31,025 nucleotides of DNA, taken from the IMG/VR virus record IMGVR_UViG_3300038701_001814, positions 1-31,025 of that record; one strand, given 5' to 3'. Under the pieces are notes generated by a model. The model was not told the DNA's origin and ran no database searches. It was given only the letters and a program-made list of their open reading frames with translations. Within the stretch, counting starts at the first letter, position 1. Each line of letters starts with the position of its first letter. Both the position numbers and the translations under genes were made by a program. Below, in pieces: positions 8,133-14,746 of the stretch. Source of the stretch: a virus.

Positions 8133-8290
8133 TTGATCCTGCTTCCTGGGTGAATTCTTTGCCACCGTTCCAACATGTCACGCTTGGAACAGAGCGCATA
8201 CTGGTGATGTTTGATGGGGTGTCTGCCATCACAGGGGAGCCGATACCAGCCTGACCCTGTGGCTTCTACATCTTTGATGGTGAGTGTCAT
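8129..8290 (-). CDS. Small hypothetical protein of the minus-strand cassette
   Basis: A 53-residue ORF that begins MTLTIKDVEATGSGWYRLPC and ends GSRIK. Both ends overlap neighbouring genes by four bases (ATGA at each junction), which is strong support for a short gene. It is basic, with two cysteines (CDG, LCSK) and several histidines. Function unknown. Confidence 0.6.
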   Translation of the reverse strand: MTLTIKDVEATGSGWYRLPCDGRHPIKHHQYALCSKRDMLERWQRIHPGSRIK

Positions 8291-8475
8291 GATGCTCTCG
8301 CTACTGAATCACACTCAACACACCAGCCTTCAGGGTTGTCTGACAGGTTAAGGGCGTTCTTCAGGTTGTCACCTGGTGTCCATTCCCAATGGTCTTCGCA
8401 CATAACAATGTAGGGAATATCTTCAGGCTTTATCCCGTAGTCATCTATGTCTGTGTTTGCTGTGATGGTAATCAT
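8287..8475 (-). CDS. Small acidic protein of the minus-strand cassette
   Basis: 62 residues from an ATG at 8475 preceded by ACGGAG at good spacing. A longer upstream ATG is possible, but that extension overlaps the previous gene. The protein is acidic, with MCEDHWEW in the middle and WCVECDS near the end; the latter CxxC could bind metal. It overlaps the next gene by four bases. Function unknown; small acidic early proteins often bind host targets, but that is only a guess here. Confidence 0.6.
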   Translation of the reverse strand: MITITANTDIDDYGIKPEDIPYIVMCEDHWEWTPGDNLKNALNLSDNPEGWCVECDSVARAS

Positions 8476-8485
8476 TGGGGCTCCG

Positions 8486-8644
8486 TTACTTGGTGATGAA
8501 TTCAATTTCGTAGTGGTGACCAGGGATCTGGCCAGCACCCTGGAACAGTTCGTGCAGTGTGGCAATTTGTTTCTGTGCATCTTCCAAGGTGTCCCAGGTG
8601 TAACCCATGGCTTCACCGAATGTGTGAACAATAACTTTGAACAT
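8486..8644 (-). CDS. First gene of the minus-strand cassette, hypothetical
   Basis: 52 residues (MFKVIVHTFGEAMGYTWDTLEDAQKQIATL...). The start at 8644 has the leader GAACGGAAGGAAGC just in front, the same leader as before the 10271-10516 gene. The layout beta strand, W-x-T, then EDAQKQI helix loosely recalls the single minus-strand gene at 10271-10516. It is the first gene after the promoter-operator at 8687-8715. Function unknown. Confidence 0.6.
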   Translation of the reverse strand: MFKVIVHTFGEAMGYTWDTLEDAQKQIATLHELFQGAGQIPGHHYEIEFITK

Positions 8645-8686
8645 TTGCTTCCTTCCGTTCTGGGCTTCTGCCCTGTTGATACTCAA

Positions 8687-8715
8687 AGGCTAACAGGTAG
8701 CCAATGTGTATGCAA
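8687..8715 (-). promoter_or_regulatory. Minus-strand early promoter with palindromic operator
   Basis: On the minus strand: TTGCAT (8710-8715), a 17-nt spacer, then TAGCCT (8687-8692). The near-palindrome GGCTAACAGGTAGCC (8688-8702, plus strand) covers the -10 element. The same arrangement occurs at 10543-10571, 22468-22496 and 22501-22529. It should drive the four genes 8644 to 7842. Confidence 0.65.
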
Positions 8716-8837
8716 CCCCACACGGGAAAAACTTCACACGGTATTATAGAAGTGTCAGATGTGCGGAGCCGCTGCTGACCAATGCCATTGAGCGTCATCG
8801 CCATGGACCACACACAATCAACCATTGGAGAATAACT
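8716..8837 (+). promoter_or_regulatory. Leader region of the capsid gene
   Basis: This non-coding stretch precedes the major capsid gene. TATTAT at 8742-8747 could serve as a -10, but I see no convincing -35 at 16-18 nt. A short GCGGAGCCGC hairpin follows near 8762. The stretch can be read as an open frame continuous with the capsid gene, but the proper start has its own ribosome site just before 8838. Assigned as a possible late promoter and leader only. Confidence 0.3.
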
Positions 8838-9992
8838 GTGTCTGAATTCGTGAAGACCCAGCAGGAGCTCCGCGCTAACCTAGTCTCGCAAATTCGTGAG
8901 ACCATTGACAGCGCAGAAGCTGAGAGCCGTGGGCTCGCTGCTGAAGAACTGACCAAGATTGACCGCATCGAAGCTGACATTCGTCGCGCTGATGAAGCAA
9001 TTGAAGTTGCTAACCGCAATGAGGAACGCCGCTCTGAAGCTGAGCAGGCCGCCCGCAACTTCCAGGTTGCTGAGACCAGCCGTGATGGGGATGCCGAAAT
9101 CTTCCGCGCCATGGCTCGTGGTGAAGCTCGCGCTCACACCTTCAACTTTGAAAAGCGTGCCACCTTGGTGCCCAGCGCCAACACTGTCCCTGTTGACTTC
9201 CTGTCTCAGGTCTACGGCATCGCCCGTCTCGTAGGACCCATGTTGGATGTCTCAGACGTGATCACTCGTGAGAGTGGAAACGATCTGCGGATTCCCACCT
9301 ACACCGCCTACTCGAGCGCAACCGCTGCTGAAGCTGGCTCTGCAATTGAGGAAAGCGAACCGACGTTCTCAAGCATCCTTCTTCAGCCTGTCAAGCAGGG
9401 CTTCATCGTCAAGCTGGCCAACGAGCTGATTGCCGATGCAGGGTTCGACATTGAAGGTGTCATCGCTGAGCAGGCTGGTAACGCTATCGGCTTCCGTGTG
9501 AATGATCTTGCAACTGTGGGATCTGGATCAGGTGAAACTGAAGGTGTTGTCACTGCCGCTGCTTCTGCTGTTGAAGCTGGCACCACTAGCTTCACTGCTG
9601 ATGACCTGATCACCTTGGCGTACTCGCTCGATGGAGCCGCACGACGGTTGCCTGGCGTGGCATTCATGGCGAACACTTCCACTATGGGAGCTATCCGCCG
9701 CCTGAAAGATGACAACAACCAGTACATCTACAACCCACAGGTTGGCGGCCCGGACACCATTCTCGGCTACCCCGTCCTGGAGAATCCTGCCATGGCGGAC
9801 ATTGGCGCAGGTGCGAAATCGGTGGTCTTCGGCCACATGCCTTCGTACAAGATTGCGACAACCGGGCTCGAAGTGGCTACATCTTCGGATGCTTACTTCG
9901 CCAACGACGTGACCGCGTACCGGTTCACCTACCGCTTCGACGGTAAGCTGACCCACGCTGACCACGTCAAGTACCTGGTCCACGCTTCCTAA
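8838..9992 (+). CDS. Major capsid protein, HK97 fold
   Basis: The capsid shell subunit. From the GTG at 8838 (preceded by TTGGAG at 8 nt) it is 384 residues: an N-terminal helical delta domain rich in Glu/Arg (about 5-85), then a likely maturation cleavage zone, then the HK97-fold core (PVDFLSQVYGIARLVGPM, TRESGNDLRIPTYT, ILLQPVKQGFIVKLANELI, FMANTSTMGAIRRLKD, GYPVLENPAM, FTYRFDGK). An in-frame extension to 8706 is rejected because it lacks family-like sequence. It follows the protease in the usual order, except that the minus-strand cassette separates them. Confidence 0.92.
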   Translation: MSEFVKTQQELRANLVSQIRETIDSAEAESRGLAAEELTKIDRIEADIRRADEAIEVANRNEERRSEAEQAARNFQVAETSRDGDAEIFRAMARGEARAHTFNFEKRATLVPSANTVPVDFLSQVYGIARLVGPMLDVSDVITRESGNDLRIPTYTAYSSATAAEAGSAIEESEPTFSSILLQPVKQGFIVKLANELIADAGFDIEGVIAEQAGNAIGFRVNDLATVGSGSGETEGVVTAAASAVEAGTTSFTADDLITLAYSLDGAARRLPGVAFMANTSTMGAIRRLKDDNNQYIYNPQVGGPDTILGYPVLENPAMADIGAGAKSVVFGHMPSYKIATTGLEVATSSDAYFANDVTAYRFTYRFDGKLTHADHVKYLVHAS

Positions 9993-9996
9993 GCTG

Positions 9997-10031
9997 AAGG
10001 GGATCTGTTTTGTAGGTTGACAGGTCCCCTT
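9997..10031 (+). terminator. Strong hairpin just after the capsid gene
   Basis: AAGGGGATCTG (9997-10007) pairs with CAGGTCCCCTT (10021-10031), an 11-bp stem with one G-U pair and a 13-nt loop, four bases after the capsid stop. There is no real T-run after it, so it may stabilise capsid mRNA or pause transcription rather than terminate it. Confidence 0.55.
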
Positions 10032-10046
10032 CTGTAGGCGTACTAT
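10017..10046 (+). promoter_or_regulatory. Promoter upstream of the small RNA region
   Basis: A perfect TTGACA (10017-10022), an 18-nt spacer and TACTAT (10041-10046) would start transcription near 10053. The -35 lies in the loop of the hairpin after the capsid gene. The transcript would pass a six-codon ORF (10059-10079) into the terminator at 10083, and with read-through into the tRNA-like RNA. Confidence 0.5.
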
Positions 10047-10082
10047 GGTTGGGCGAGCATGTTTGTTCCTTCCATATGAGGG

Positions 10083-10120
10083 CCCCGTTAGATGACCACC
10101 ACATCTGGCGGGGTTCTTTG
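10083..10120 (+). terminator. Intrinsic terminator before the tRNA-like RNA
   Basis: CCCCGTTAGATG (10083-10094) pairs along its whole length with CATCTGGCGGGG (10102-10113), a 12-bp stem with two G-U pairs and a 7-nt loop. It is followed by TTCTTTGTTT (10114-10123). This is a textbook Rho-independent terminator. It ends directly at the 5' end of the tRNA-like RNA. Confidence 0.75.
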
Positions 10121-10123
10121 TTT

Positions 10124-10202
10124 GGGTCTGGAAGGTTTCGACAGCTGGGAGAGCCCGAAGTGGGAGCCCGGTTGGACCACAGTTCGATTCTGTGCAGATC
10201 CA
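10124..10202 (+). ncRNA. tmRNA-like tRNA-like domain without tag region (79 nt)
   Basis: The acceptor stem GGGTCTG (10124-10130) pairs with CAGATCC (10195-10201), giving a G3-U70 pair, the alanine identity element, and discriminator A at 10202. Next come GAA and GGTTTCGAC (10134-10142), the tmRNA D-loop signature at its usual distance. CAGCTGGG (10142-10149) pairs with CCCGGTTG (10167-10174) as a short helix 2. Then the tmRNA-typical GGAC, and a T-arm CACAG-TTCGATT-CTGTG (10178-10194). The segment between the helix 2 strands is only 17 nt, so there are no pseudoknots and no tag frame. CCA is not encoded (ACG follows). It cannot fold as a normal tRNA: the D-stem and anticodon stem fail. Reduced, tag-less tmRNAs are known from some mitochondria. 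Function here is unknown; an SmpB- or alanyl-tRNA synthetase-binding mimic is possible. Confidence 0.65.
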
Positions 10203-10233
10203 CGTAATTCAGTTGAGTGTTTTGGGCATAGAA

Positions 10234-10258
10234 AATCCCCCAACTAATGTGGGGGATT
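10234..10258. terminator. Bidirectional-type terminator hairpin
   Basis: AATCCCCC (10234-10241) pairs with GGGGGATT (10251-10258) around a 9-nt loop. On the minus strand a T-rich tail (GATTTTCTA) follows, so it best serves the minus-strand gene ending at 10271. On the plus strand it would also close the tRNA-like RNA transcript. Confidence 0.65.
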
Positions 10259-10270
10259 CTCTGCGGATAG

Positions 10271-10516
10271 CTAGACGGCTACCCAATACCACCTGTGTTG
10301 AGGATGCTTCTGCCCTTCTCGAAGCTTCCCACAAACCGTTCCGCCTTCATTGACGTAGGGTTGATAGGCTGGGTCAACTTCGTAGACTTCAAAGGCTTGC
10401 GCCTTCTTCCAGTCCTTCTGTGCCTTCAGATTGCTGATGGCTTCATTGCGATTGTGACCTGTCGCCCAGCACCCGTAGATGCTTCCGGTGGTTACTGCTA
10501 GGAATTGGTGTGTCAT
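10271..10516 (-). CDS. Hypothetical small protein, single minus-strand gene
   Basis: 81 residues from the ATG at 10516, chosen for the leader GAACGGAAGGAACAAG directly before it. The sequence has a strand (THQFLAVTTGSIYGCW), an EAISNLKAQKDW helix and an aromatic C-terminus (HPQHRWYWVAV). It sits alone between a terminator (10234-10258) and its own promoter-operator (10543-10571), facing against the late genes. I do not recognise it. Its promoter links it to the 8486-8644 cassette. Confidence 0.6.
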   Translation of the reverse strand: MTHQFLAVTTGSIYGCWATGHNRNEAISNLKAQKDWKKAQAFEVYEVDPAYQPYVNEGGTVCGKLREGQKHPQHRWYWVAV

Positions 10517-10542
10517 CTTGTTCCTTCCGTTCCAACACACTT

Positions 10543-10571
10543 AGGCTACCAGGTAGCCAGCGTGGTGTCAA
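10543..10571 (-). promoter_or_regulatory. Minus-strand promoter with perfect palindromic operator
   Basis: Minus strand: TTGACA (10566-10571), exactly 17 nt, then TAGCCT (10543-10548). GGCTACC-A-GGTAGCC (10544-10558) is a perfect 7+1+7 palindrome lying across the -10. This is the best copy of the element shared with 8687, 22468 and 22501. Confidence 0.75.
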
Positions 10572-10637
10572 TACCCGTTAAAAATAAACAGAATTTGTCA
10601 CACATCACAGGGACGTGTTAAGGAATTGGTTGGGGCT

Positions 10638-10665
10638 TTGACATTGTCACAGTTGGCGGTAAGCT
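10638..10665 (+). promoter_or_regulatory. Promoter for a leaderless glycosyltransferase gene
   Basis: TTGACA (10638-10643), a 16-nt spacer and TAAGCT (10660-10665) place the expected transcription start at the ATG itself (10672), six bases after the -10. No ribosome site precedes the ATG. A small palindrome, TGACATTGTCA, overlaps the -35 (10639-10649). Confidence 0.65.
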
Positions 10666-10671
10666 GACCGC

Positions 10672-11868
10672 ATGGCAACCTACGAGAAAATCAACGGTGT
10701 GGTGTCTCTGGCATCCAACAGTCCTGGAGCGCCCACAGGTTATGGCACCCAGGCACGCTACCTAGTTGACCGCCTAGTAAGACATGGCCTGAAGACAGCA
10801 GTGCTGTCCAACTATGGTCTAGAAGGTGGCATTCAAGATCTGAAGACACCATTTGGTAAGGCCACCCACTATCCAAAGGGTTGGGTGCCACATTCACCAG
10901 ATGTGTTGAAGCTTTGGCATGATCAGCACAGGCAGGCATGGCCAGAGCTCCCACACCTGCTAATGACTTTGTATGACGTGTGGGTGTACTCTCAGGCGAA
11001 ATATGATGGCCCGATGGCCTGCTGGGTGCCCATTGATCATGTGACTTTGCCACCCATGGTCAAGGAATTTATTAGTCGCCCCAATGTGCATCCCATCACA
11101 ATGGCACCACATGGTCACGAATTGTTGAACAGCAGAGGAATTGAGAACACCTACATTCCCCACGCTGTTGACACCACCATCTTCAAGCCCACAAAGAACA
11201 TTGAAGGAAAATCAGTGCGGGATTGGTTGGGCATTGATGAAGACACCTTCTTGGTGACAATGGTGGCCAATAACAAAGGCAACGGTTATGTTCACCGCAA
11301 AGCCCTGTCTGAAAACATTATGGCGTTCTCACTGTTCCTGAAGGATCATCCCAAATCGCATCTGTATTTGCACATGGACCCACGCCCAATGTTAGGTGGT
11401 GCTGACATTCAAGCGCTTCTTGAATCAGTCAACCTTGGACCAGACAATGTGTCTGTTGCTGATCCTGACCAGTTAATGATTGGCTACCCGCAGAGGACAC
11501 TCGCTGCCATTTACACAGCCAGTGATGTGTTCCTGGGAGCTTCTTATGGCGAAGGCTTCAACGTGCCGCTCATCGAAGCTCAGGCTTGCGGGACACCAGT
11601 GATCACTTCCAGTTGGACTGCTCCCAAGGATCTAGCTGGTCCCACTAGTTCTCTGGTGGATGGTCAACCCTGGTGGAACATCAAACAGCAGGCATATTGG
11701 CAGATTCCCATGATTGGGTCTATTGTCCAGGCGTTGAGCGACATGCGGGGCAAATGGGAAGGCCCAAGGGTGGACCATGCGAGCATTGAATTTGCCAAAC
11801 AGTTCCATGTGGAAACAGTGTGGCAACAGTATTGGATGCCATTCTTGAGAGACTACTTTGCTAACTGA
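10672..11868 (+). CDS. Glycosyltransferase, GT4/GT-B type
   Basis: 398 residues with an N-terminal acceptor-side half beginning SNSPGAPTGYGTQARYLVDRL, the glycine-rich loop of GT-B enzymes. The C-terminal donor half carries YGEGFNVPLIEAQACGTPVI (about 300-319), the E-x7-E nucleotide-sugar motif of family 4. It is probably translated from a leaderless transcript. It heads a three-gene set with a methyltransferase and a GT2 enzyme, placed between capsid and connector genes. It could glycosylate capsid or tail proteins or modify the host surface; the substrate cannot be read from sequence. Confidence 0.82.
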   Translation: MATYEKINGVVSLASNSPGAPTGYGTQARYLVDRLVRHGLKTAVLSNYGLEGGIQDLKTPFGKATHYPKGWVPHSPDVLKLWHDQHRQAWPELPHLLMTLYDVWVYSQAKYDGPMACWVPIDHVTLPPMVKEFISRPNVHPITMAPHGHELLNSRGIENTYIPHAVDTTIFKPTKNIEGKSVRDWLGIDEDTFLVTMVANNKGNGYVHRKALSENIMAFSLFLKDHPKSHLYLHMDPRPMLGGADIQALLESVNLGPDNVSVADPDQLMIGYPQRTLAAIYTASDVFLGASYGEGFNVPLIEAQACGTPVITSSWTAPKDLAGPTSSLVDGQPWWNIKQQAYWQIPMIGSIVQALSDMRGKWEGPRVDHASIEFAKQFHVETVWQQYWMPFLRDYFAN

Positions 11869-11870
11869 TC

Positions 11871-12401
11871 ATGACACTTGACGACATTTACACATATTTT
11901 TCCAGCCCTGATAAGGGTGGGGACAAAGGGACCCAACACAGTTACATAAGCATTTATGGTGAACAGATCCCACCCAGTGCGAAAAGCATTCTGGAAATTG
12001 GTGTGTATAAGGGTCAGTCTTTGGCGATGTGGCAACAGTATTTGATAGATGCCACAGTCATTGGGTTGGATGTCAATGTGGACCAGGTCACTCATTCTGT
12101 TGATGCTCGCCTTTGTGATGCCACAGATCCAACCCAGGTGAATAAAGCCCTGGGTGATCACACCTTTGACTACATCATTGATGATGGGTCACACAAAGTC
12201 CATGATCAGATTGCTTCCTTGAAGCTTCTGTGGGACAGGGTGAATCCTGGTGGTGCCTACTTCATTGAAGATATTGCTGGCCCTGATGCTTTGCGGGTCC
12301 TTCTGGAATACATTGACACAATGCAGGTCGCCTATCAGACATGGGATCTGCGGTCTGTGAAGAATAGGTTCGATGACATGTTAGTGATGGTACGAAAATG
12401 A
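11871..12401 (+). CDS. Class I SAM-dependent methyltransferase
   Basis: 176 residues with motif I ILEIGVYKGQSLAMW (about 39-53), the acidic strand end VIGLDVN (63-69), DYIIDDGSHKVHDQ (about 100-113), and PGGAYFIEDI (about 124-133). This layout resembles small-molecule or sugar O-methyltransferases (macrocin O-methyltransferase/CmcI-like) rather than DNA methyltransferases; no DPPY-like motif is seen. Between two glycosyltransferases, sugar methylation is the likely job. It overlaps the next gene by four bases. Confidence 0.75.
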   Translation: MTLDDIYTYFSSPDKGGDKGTQHSYISIYGEQIPPSAKSILEIGVYKGQSLAMWQQYLIDATVIGLDVNVDQVTHSVDARLCDATDPTQVNKALGDHTFDYIIDDGSHKVHDQIASLKLLWDRVNPGGAYFIEDIAGPDALRVLLEYIDTMQVAYQTWDLRSVKNRFDDMLVMVRK

Positions 12402-13048
12402 TCCCCAACCTGATCATCCCTGTGTTGAATCGGTATGACTTACTACAAAGAATGTTGGACACAGTTGACACCAGAATTGCACACCTGGTGTTGATTGATA
12501 ATGGTGACAATCTGGAGCAGGTGAACTTCCCTGACCTGGTCAAACATGTTCACTACATTCCGCTCCCAGGCAATCTTGGTGTTGCTGGGTCCTGGAACTT
12601 GGGAATCAAAGTGTTACCGCATGCTGAAAAGTGGATTATCGCCAGCAACGACATCATGTTGGGGTCAGGTGATCTGGATGAATTAGGTGATGCAAAGAAT
12701 GATGAGCTCACTTTGACTGAAGCTCGACCACATTGGCAACTTTTTTCTGTAGGTGAAGAAGTCATCAGACATGTGGGACTATTCGATGAGAATTACTACC
12801 CGGCCTACTTTGAAGATAACGATTATCAGCAACGGGTTGAACATGCAGGCTTCACCACTCGCCTTCTACAGCTGGGTGTTGAACATGACAATTCGTCTAC
12901 GCTTAGATCCAACAAACAATTCCAGGCACACAATTCCAACACCTACAAAGATAATCAGAAGTATTACTTGAAGAAGACCCAGGATGGGAACTATTCACCA
13001 GGGCATTGGTCCCTGACTCGCCGCCGCCGTAACGAGTGGCTTCGGTAG
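12398..13048 (+). CDS. Glycosyltransferase, GT2/GT-A type
   Basis: 216 residues with LIIPVLNRYDLL (5-16), LVLIDNGDN (30-38), PLPGNLGVAGSWNLGI (about 56-71), SNDIML where family 2 usually has DxD, and FDENYYPAYFEDNDYQQRV (about 129-147), the ED-containing acceptor-site motif. The C-terminus is strongly basic (LTRRRRNEWLR). It ends the three-gene sugar module; the stop is 12 nt before the connector gene. Confidence 0.78.
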   Translation: MIPNLIIPVLNRYDLLQRMLDTVDTRIAHLVLIDNGDNLEQVNFPDLVKHVHYIPLPGNLGVAGSWNLGIKVLPHAEKWIIASNDIMLGSGDLDELGDAKNDELTLTEARPHWQLFSVGEEVIRHVGLFDENYYPAYFEDNDYQQRVEHAGFTTRLLQLGVEHDNSSTLRSNKQFQAHNSNTYKDNQKYYLKKTQDGNYSPGHWSLTRRRRNEWLR

Positions 13049-13060
13049 AATAGAAGAATC

Positions 13061-13672
13061 ATGGCAATCACTAATGGCTACGCCACACTTTCTGACGTCA
13101 AGCAGGCTCTCCGCATTGAGGATGAACTGGATGATCCACTGCTTGAGCTGTCCATTGAATCAGCTTCCCGTCTCATTGATGGTTACACACAACGGTTCTT
13201 TTACAGCGCTGGCACTGCAACCAAAATCTTCAGGCCAGCAGATTCCTTCAGGACTGAAATCAATGACCTTCAGCAACTGGATGAGCTGAAGACTTCAAGC
13301 AACGGGTCCACATTCAATGTGACTTGGTCTGCAAGTGACTACCAGCTGGAGCCCTTGAATGAACAGGCTGGTGGTATTCAATCACCTGCCACCAGAATTC
13401 TGGCTGTGGGTTCACTACTATTCCCACTGTGGGACCCAAGGGACCCTGATGCTTATGAAGCAACAGTGCAAGTGACAGGCGTGTGGGGTTGGTCAGCTGT
13501 CCCCACAGCTATCAAACAGGCGACCATCATCATGGCCATTCGCCAATTCAAACGCTATGACAGCCCGTTGGGTGTGGCAGGCTTTGGGGATCTTGGTGCT
13601 ATGCGGGTGAGCTCCATTGACCCAGACATGGAAGCCTTGGTCTTACCATTCAGGAAGTTCACTGCAGTATGA
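13061..13672 (+). CDS. Head-tail connector, gp6-like
   Basis: 203 residues. The N-terminal half has the helical pattern of HK97 gp6-like adaptors (YATLSDVKQALRIEDELDDPLLELSIESASRLIDGYTQR), followed by a beta insertion and a C-terminal WGWSAVPTAIKQATIIMAIRQFKRYDSP block. These proteins ring the portal and join it to the tail. AGAAG lies before the ATG. The end overlaps the next gene by four bases. Confidence 0.8.
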   Translation: MAITNGYATLSDVKQALRIEDELDDPLLELSIESASRLIDGYTQRFFYSAGTATKIFRPADSFRTEINDLQQLDELKTSSNGSTFNVTWSASDYQLEPLNEQAGGIQSPATRILAVGSLLFPLWDPRDPDAYEATVQVTGVWGWSAVPTAIKQATIIMAIRQFKRYDSPLGVAGFGDLGAMRVSSIDPDMEALVLPFRKFTAV

Positions 13673-14076
13673 CAACAGTCAGGGAAATTAGGGAAGGGCT
13701 GGCTGTCAACCTTCAGACTATTGATGGCCTGCGGGTCAGTGAGGATCTGCCCGAACAGGTCAACCCACCAATGGCTGTGATTGCATTACAGTCAGTGGTT
13801 TACGATCAGAGCTTCCAGCGTGGCTTGGTTTTGTACAACTTCCAGGTTGCGTTGCTGGCAGCGAGAGCTTCTGACAGGTGGTCCCAAATCCGCCTTGATG
13901 AATTCACTTCCACCACTGGTGCGAAGTCTGTGAAGAATGCTATTGAATCTGACAAACAGTTAGATGGATTGGTATTTGATACGCGCGTAACCGAGATGGG
14001 TGCAATCGGTACGATACAATTAGATGACAACATTTATTTGGCGGCAGAATTTGTCGTCGAAGTTTATTCCGACTAG
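13669..14076 (+). CDS. Tail terminator or head-tail joining protein
   Basis: 135 residues, alpha-beta, with the N-terminal REIREGLAVNLQTIDGLRVSEDLPEQVNPPMAVI that typifies small proteins between gp6-like connectors and the tail tube. Position and size fit a tail-terminator protein capping the tube. The family is judged from pattern and gene order only. Confidence 0.65.
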   Translation: MTTVREIREGLAVNLQTIDGLRVSEDLPEQVNPPMAVIALQSVVYDQSFQRGLVLYNFQVALLAARASDRWSQIRLDEFTSTTGAKSVKNAIESDKQLDGLVFDTRVTEMGAIGTIQLDDNIYLAAEFVVEVYSD

Positions 14077-14085
14077 GGGAGAATC

Positions 14086-14493
14086 GTGGCGAAATTTGTT
14101 GCTACAGACTATGACATTGAAATTGCGAGCCAGGACTTTTCGTCTTCACTGGCCGCAGTGACACTAGACATCACTGTTGACGAACAGGAAACGACAGCGT
14201 TTGGTAATGGTTACCGCACACGCATCGGTGGCCTGAAGGATGCTTCAGTGACTTTGGACTTCCACCAGGACTTCGGCAGTGGATCAGTTGATGAAACACT
14301 GTTCTCGAACTTGGGTGGCACTGTTGCAATTGTGGTGAAGCCCACGGGTGGGACTGTTTCGGCATCGAATCCGTCTTACAGCTTCAACGCTTTGGTGACC
14401 CAAACGCAACCGTTCGCTTCTTCAGTCGGCGACCTCGCCACCATGTCGGTGACCTGGCCTGTTGATGGCGACGTGACACGGGGGACTGCTTAA
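14086..14493 (+). CDS. Major tail (tube) protein
   Basis: 135 residues, almost entirely beta strands (TLDITVDEQETTAFGNGYRTRIGGLKDASVTLDFHQDF), with the compact tube-protein pattern common in siphoviruses. It starts at GTG 14086 after AGGGGAG. It directly precedes the frameshifted chaperone pair and tape measure, the standard place for the tube gene. Confidence 0.82.
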   Translation: MAKFVATDYDIEIASQDFSSSLAAVTLDITVDEQETTAFGNGYRTRIGGLKDASVTLDFHQDFGSGSVDETLFSNLGGTVAIVVKPTGGTVSASNPSYSFNALVTQTQPFASSVGDLATMSVTWPVDGDVTRGTA

Positions 14494-14497
14494 GACT

Positions 14498-14746
14498 ATG
14501 AACTTCAACCTACTAGTCAAATTCAACGACGGTTCTGAAAAAGAAGTTGAAGGCAAAGCTTCTGACATTCTGGCCTTTGAAGAACGCTTCGACATTTCGA
14601 TGGCCAGCCTTCAGAAGAATGTGCGAGTGACACACCTTCTGTTCTTGGCGTGGCATGTTGAGAAACGTACTGGCAACACCAAGGCCGCCTTTGAAAAATG
14701 GGTGGAAGATGTTGACAGCATCGAGGCGGCTGAAGCAAAAAAATAA
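14498..14746 (+). CDS. Tail assembly chaperone, short (G-like) form
   Basis: 82 residues, the unshifted product: NFNLLVKFNDGSEKEVEGKASDILAFEERFDIS, then a helical LLFLAWHVEKRTGNTKAAFEKWVEDVDSIEAAEAKK. It helps tape measure and tube proteins assemble and is usually absent from virions. It ends at TAA right after a seven-A run that allows a -1 shift into a longer product. Confidence 0.8.
   Translation: MNFNLLVKFNDGSEKEVEGKASDILAFEERFDISMASLQKNVRVTHLLFLAWHVEKRTGNTKAAFEKWVEDVDSIEAAEAKK

Noticed and set aside
8706-8837. In-frame 44-residue N-terminal extension of the capsid protein
   Set aside because: It runs through the promoter region, is rich in His/Arg unlike capsid delta domains, and a well-spaced GGAG precedes GTG 8838.
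10001-10007. GGATCTG could pair perfectly with the CAGATCC acceptor strand at 10195-10201, giving a 200-nt tmRNA-like RNA
   Set aside because: GGTTTCGAC sits at the correct distance from GGGTCTG at 10124, not from 10001, and a promoter and terminator lie between the two. The bases at 10001 already pair in the hairpin after the capsid gene.
10124-10202. A tRNA-Pro (GGG anticodon) reading, from GTGGGAG and AGCTGGGAGAGC
   Set aside because: The D-stem has at most one good pair and the anticodon stem only three of five, while the tmRNA tRNA-like domain fold pairs throughout.
10124-10202. Phage attachment site copied from the 3' end of host ssrA
   Set aside because: Both the 5' and 3' halves of the domain are present and pair with each other, whereas an att core would carry only one end. 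No integrase gene is visible.
13045-13058. Exact 14-mer GTAGAATAGAAGAA repeated at 22178-22191, with TAGAAT as possible -10 elements
   Set aside because: No -35 sequences at the right distance, and a pair of 14-mers in 31 kb is near chance expectation.
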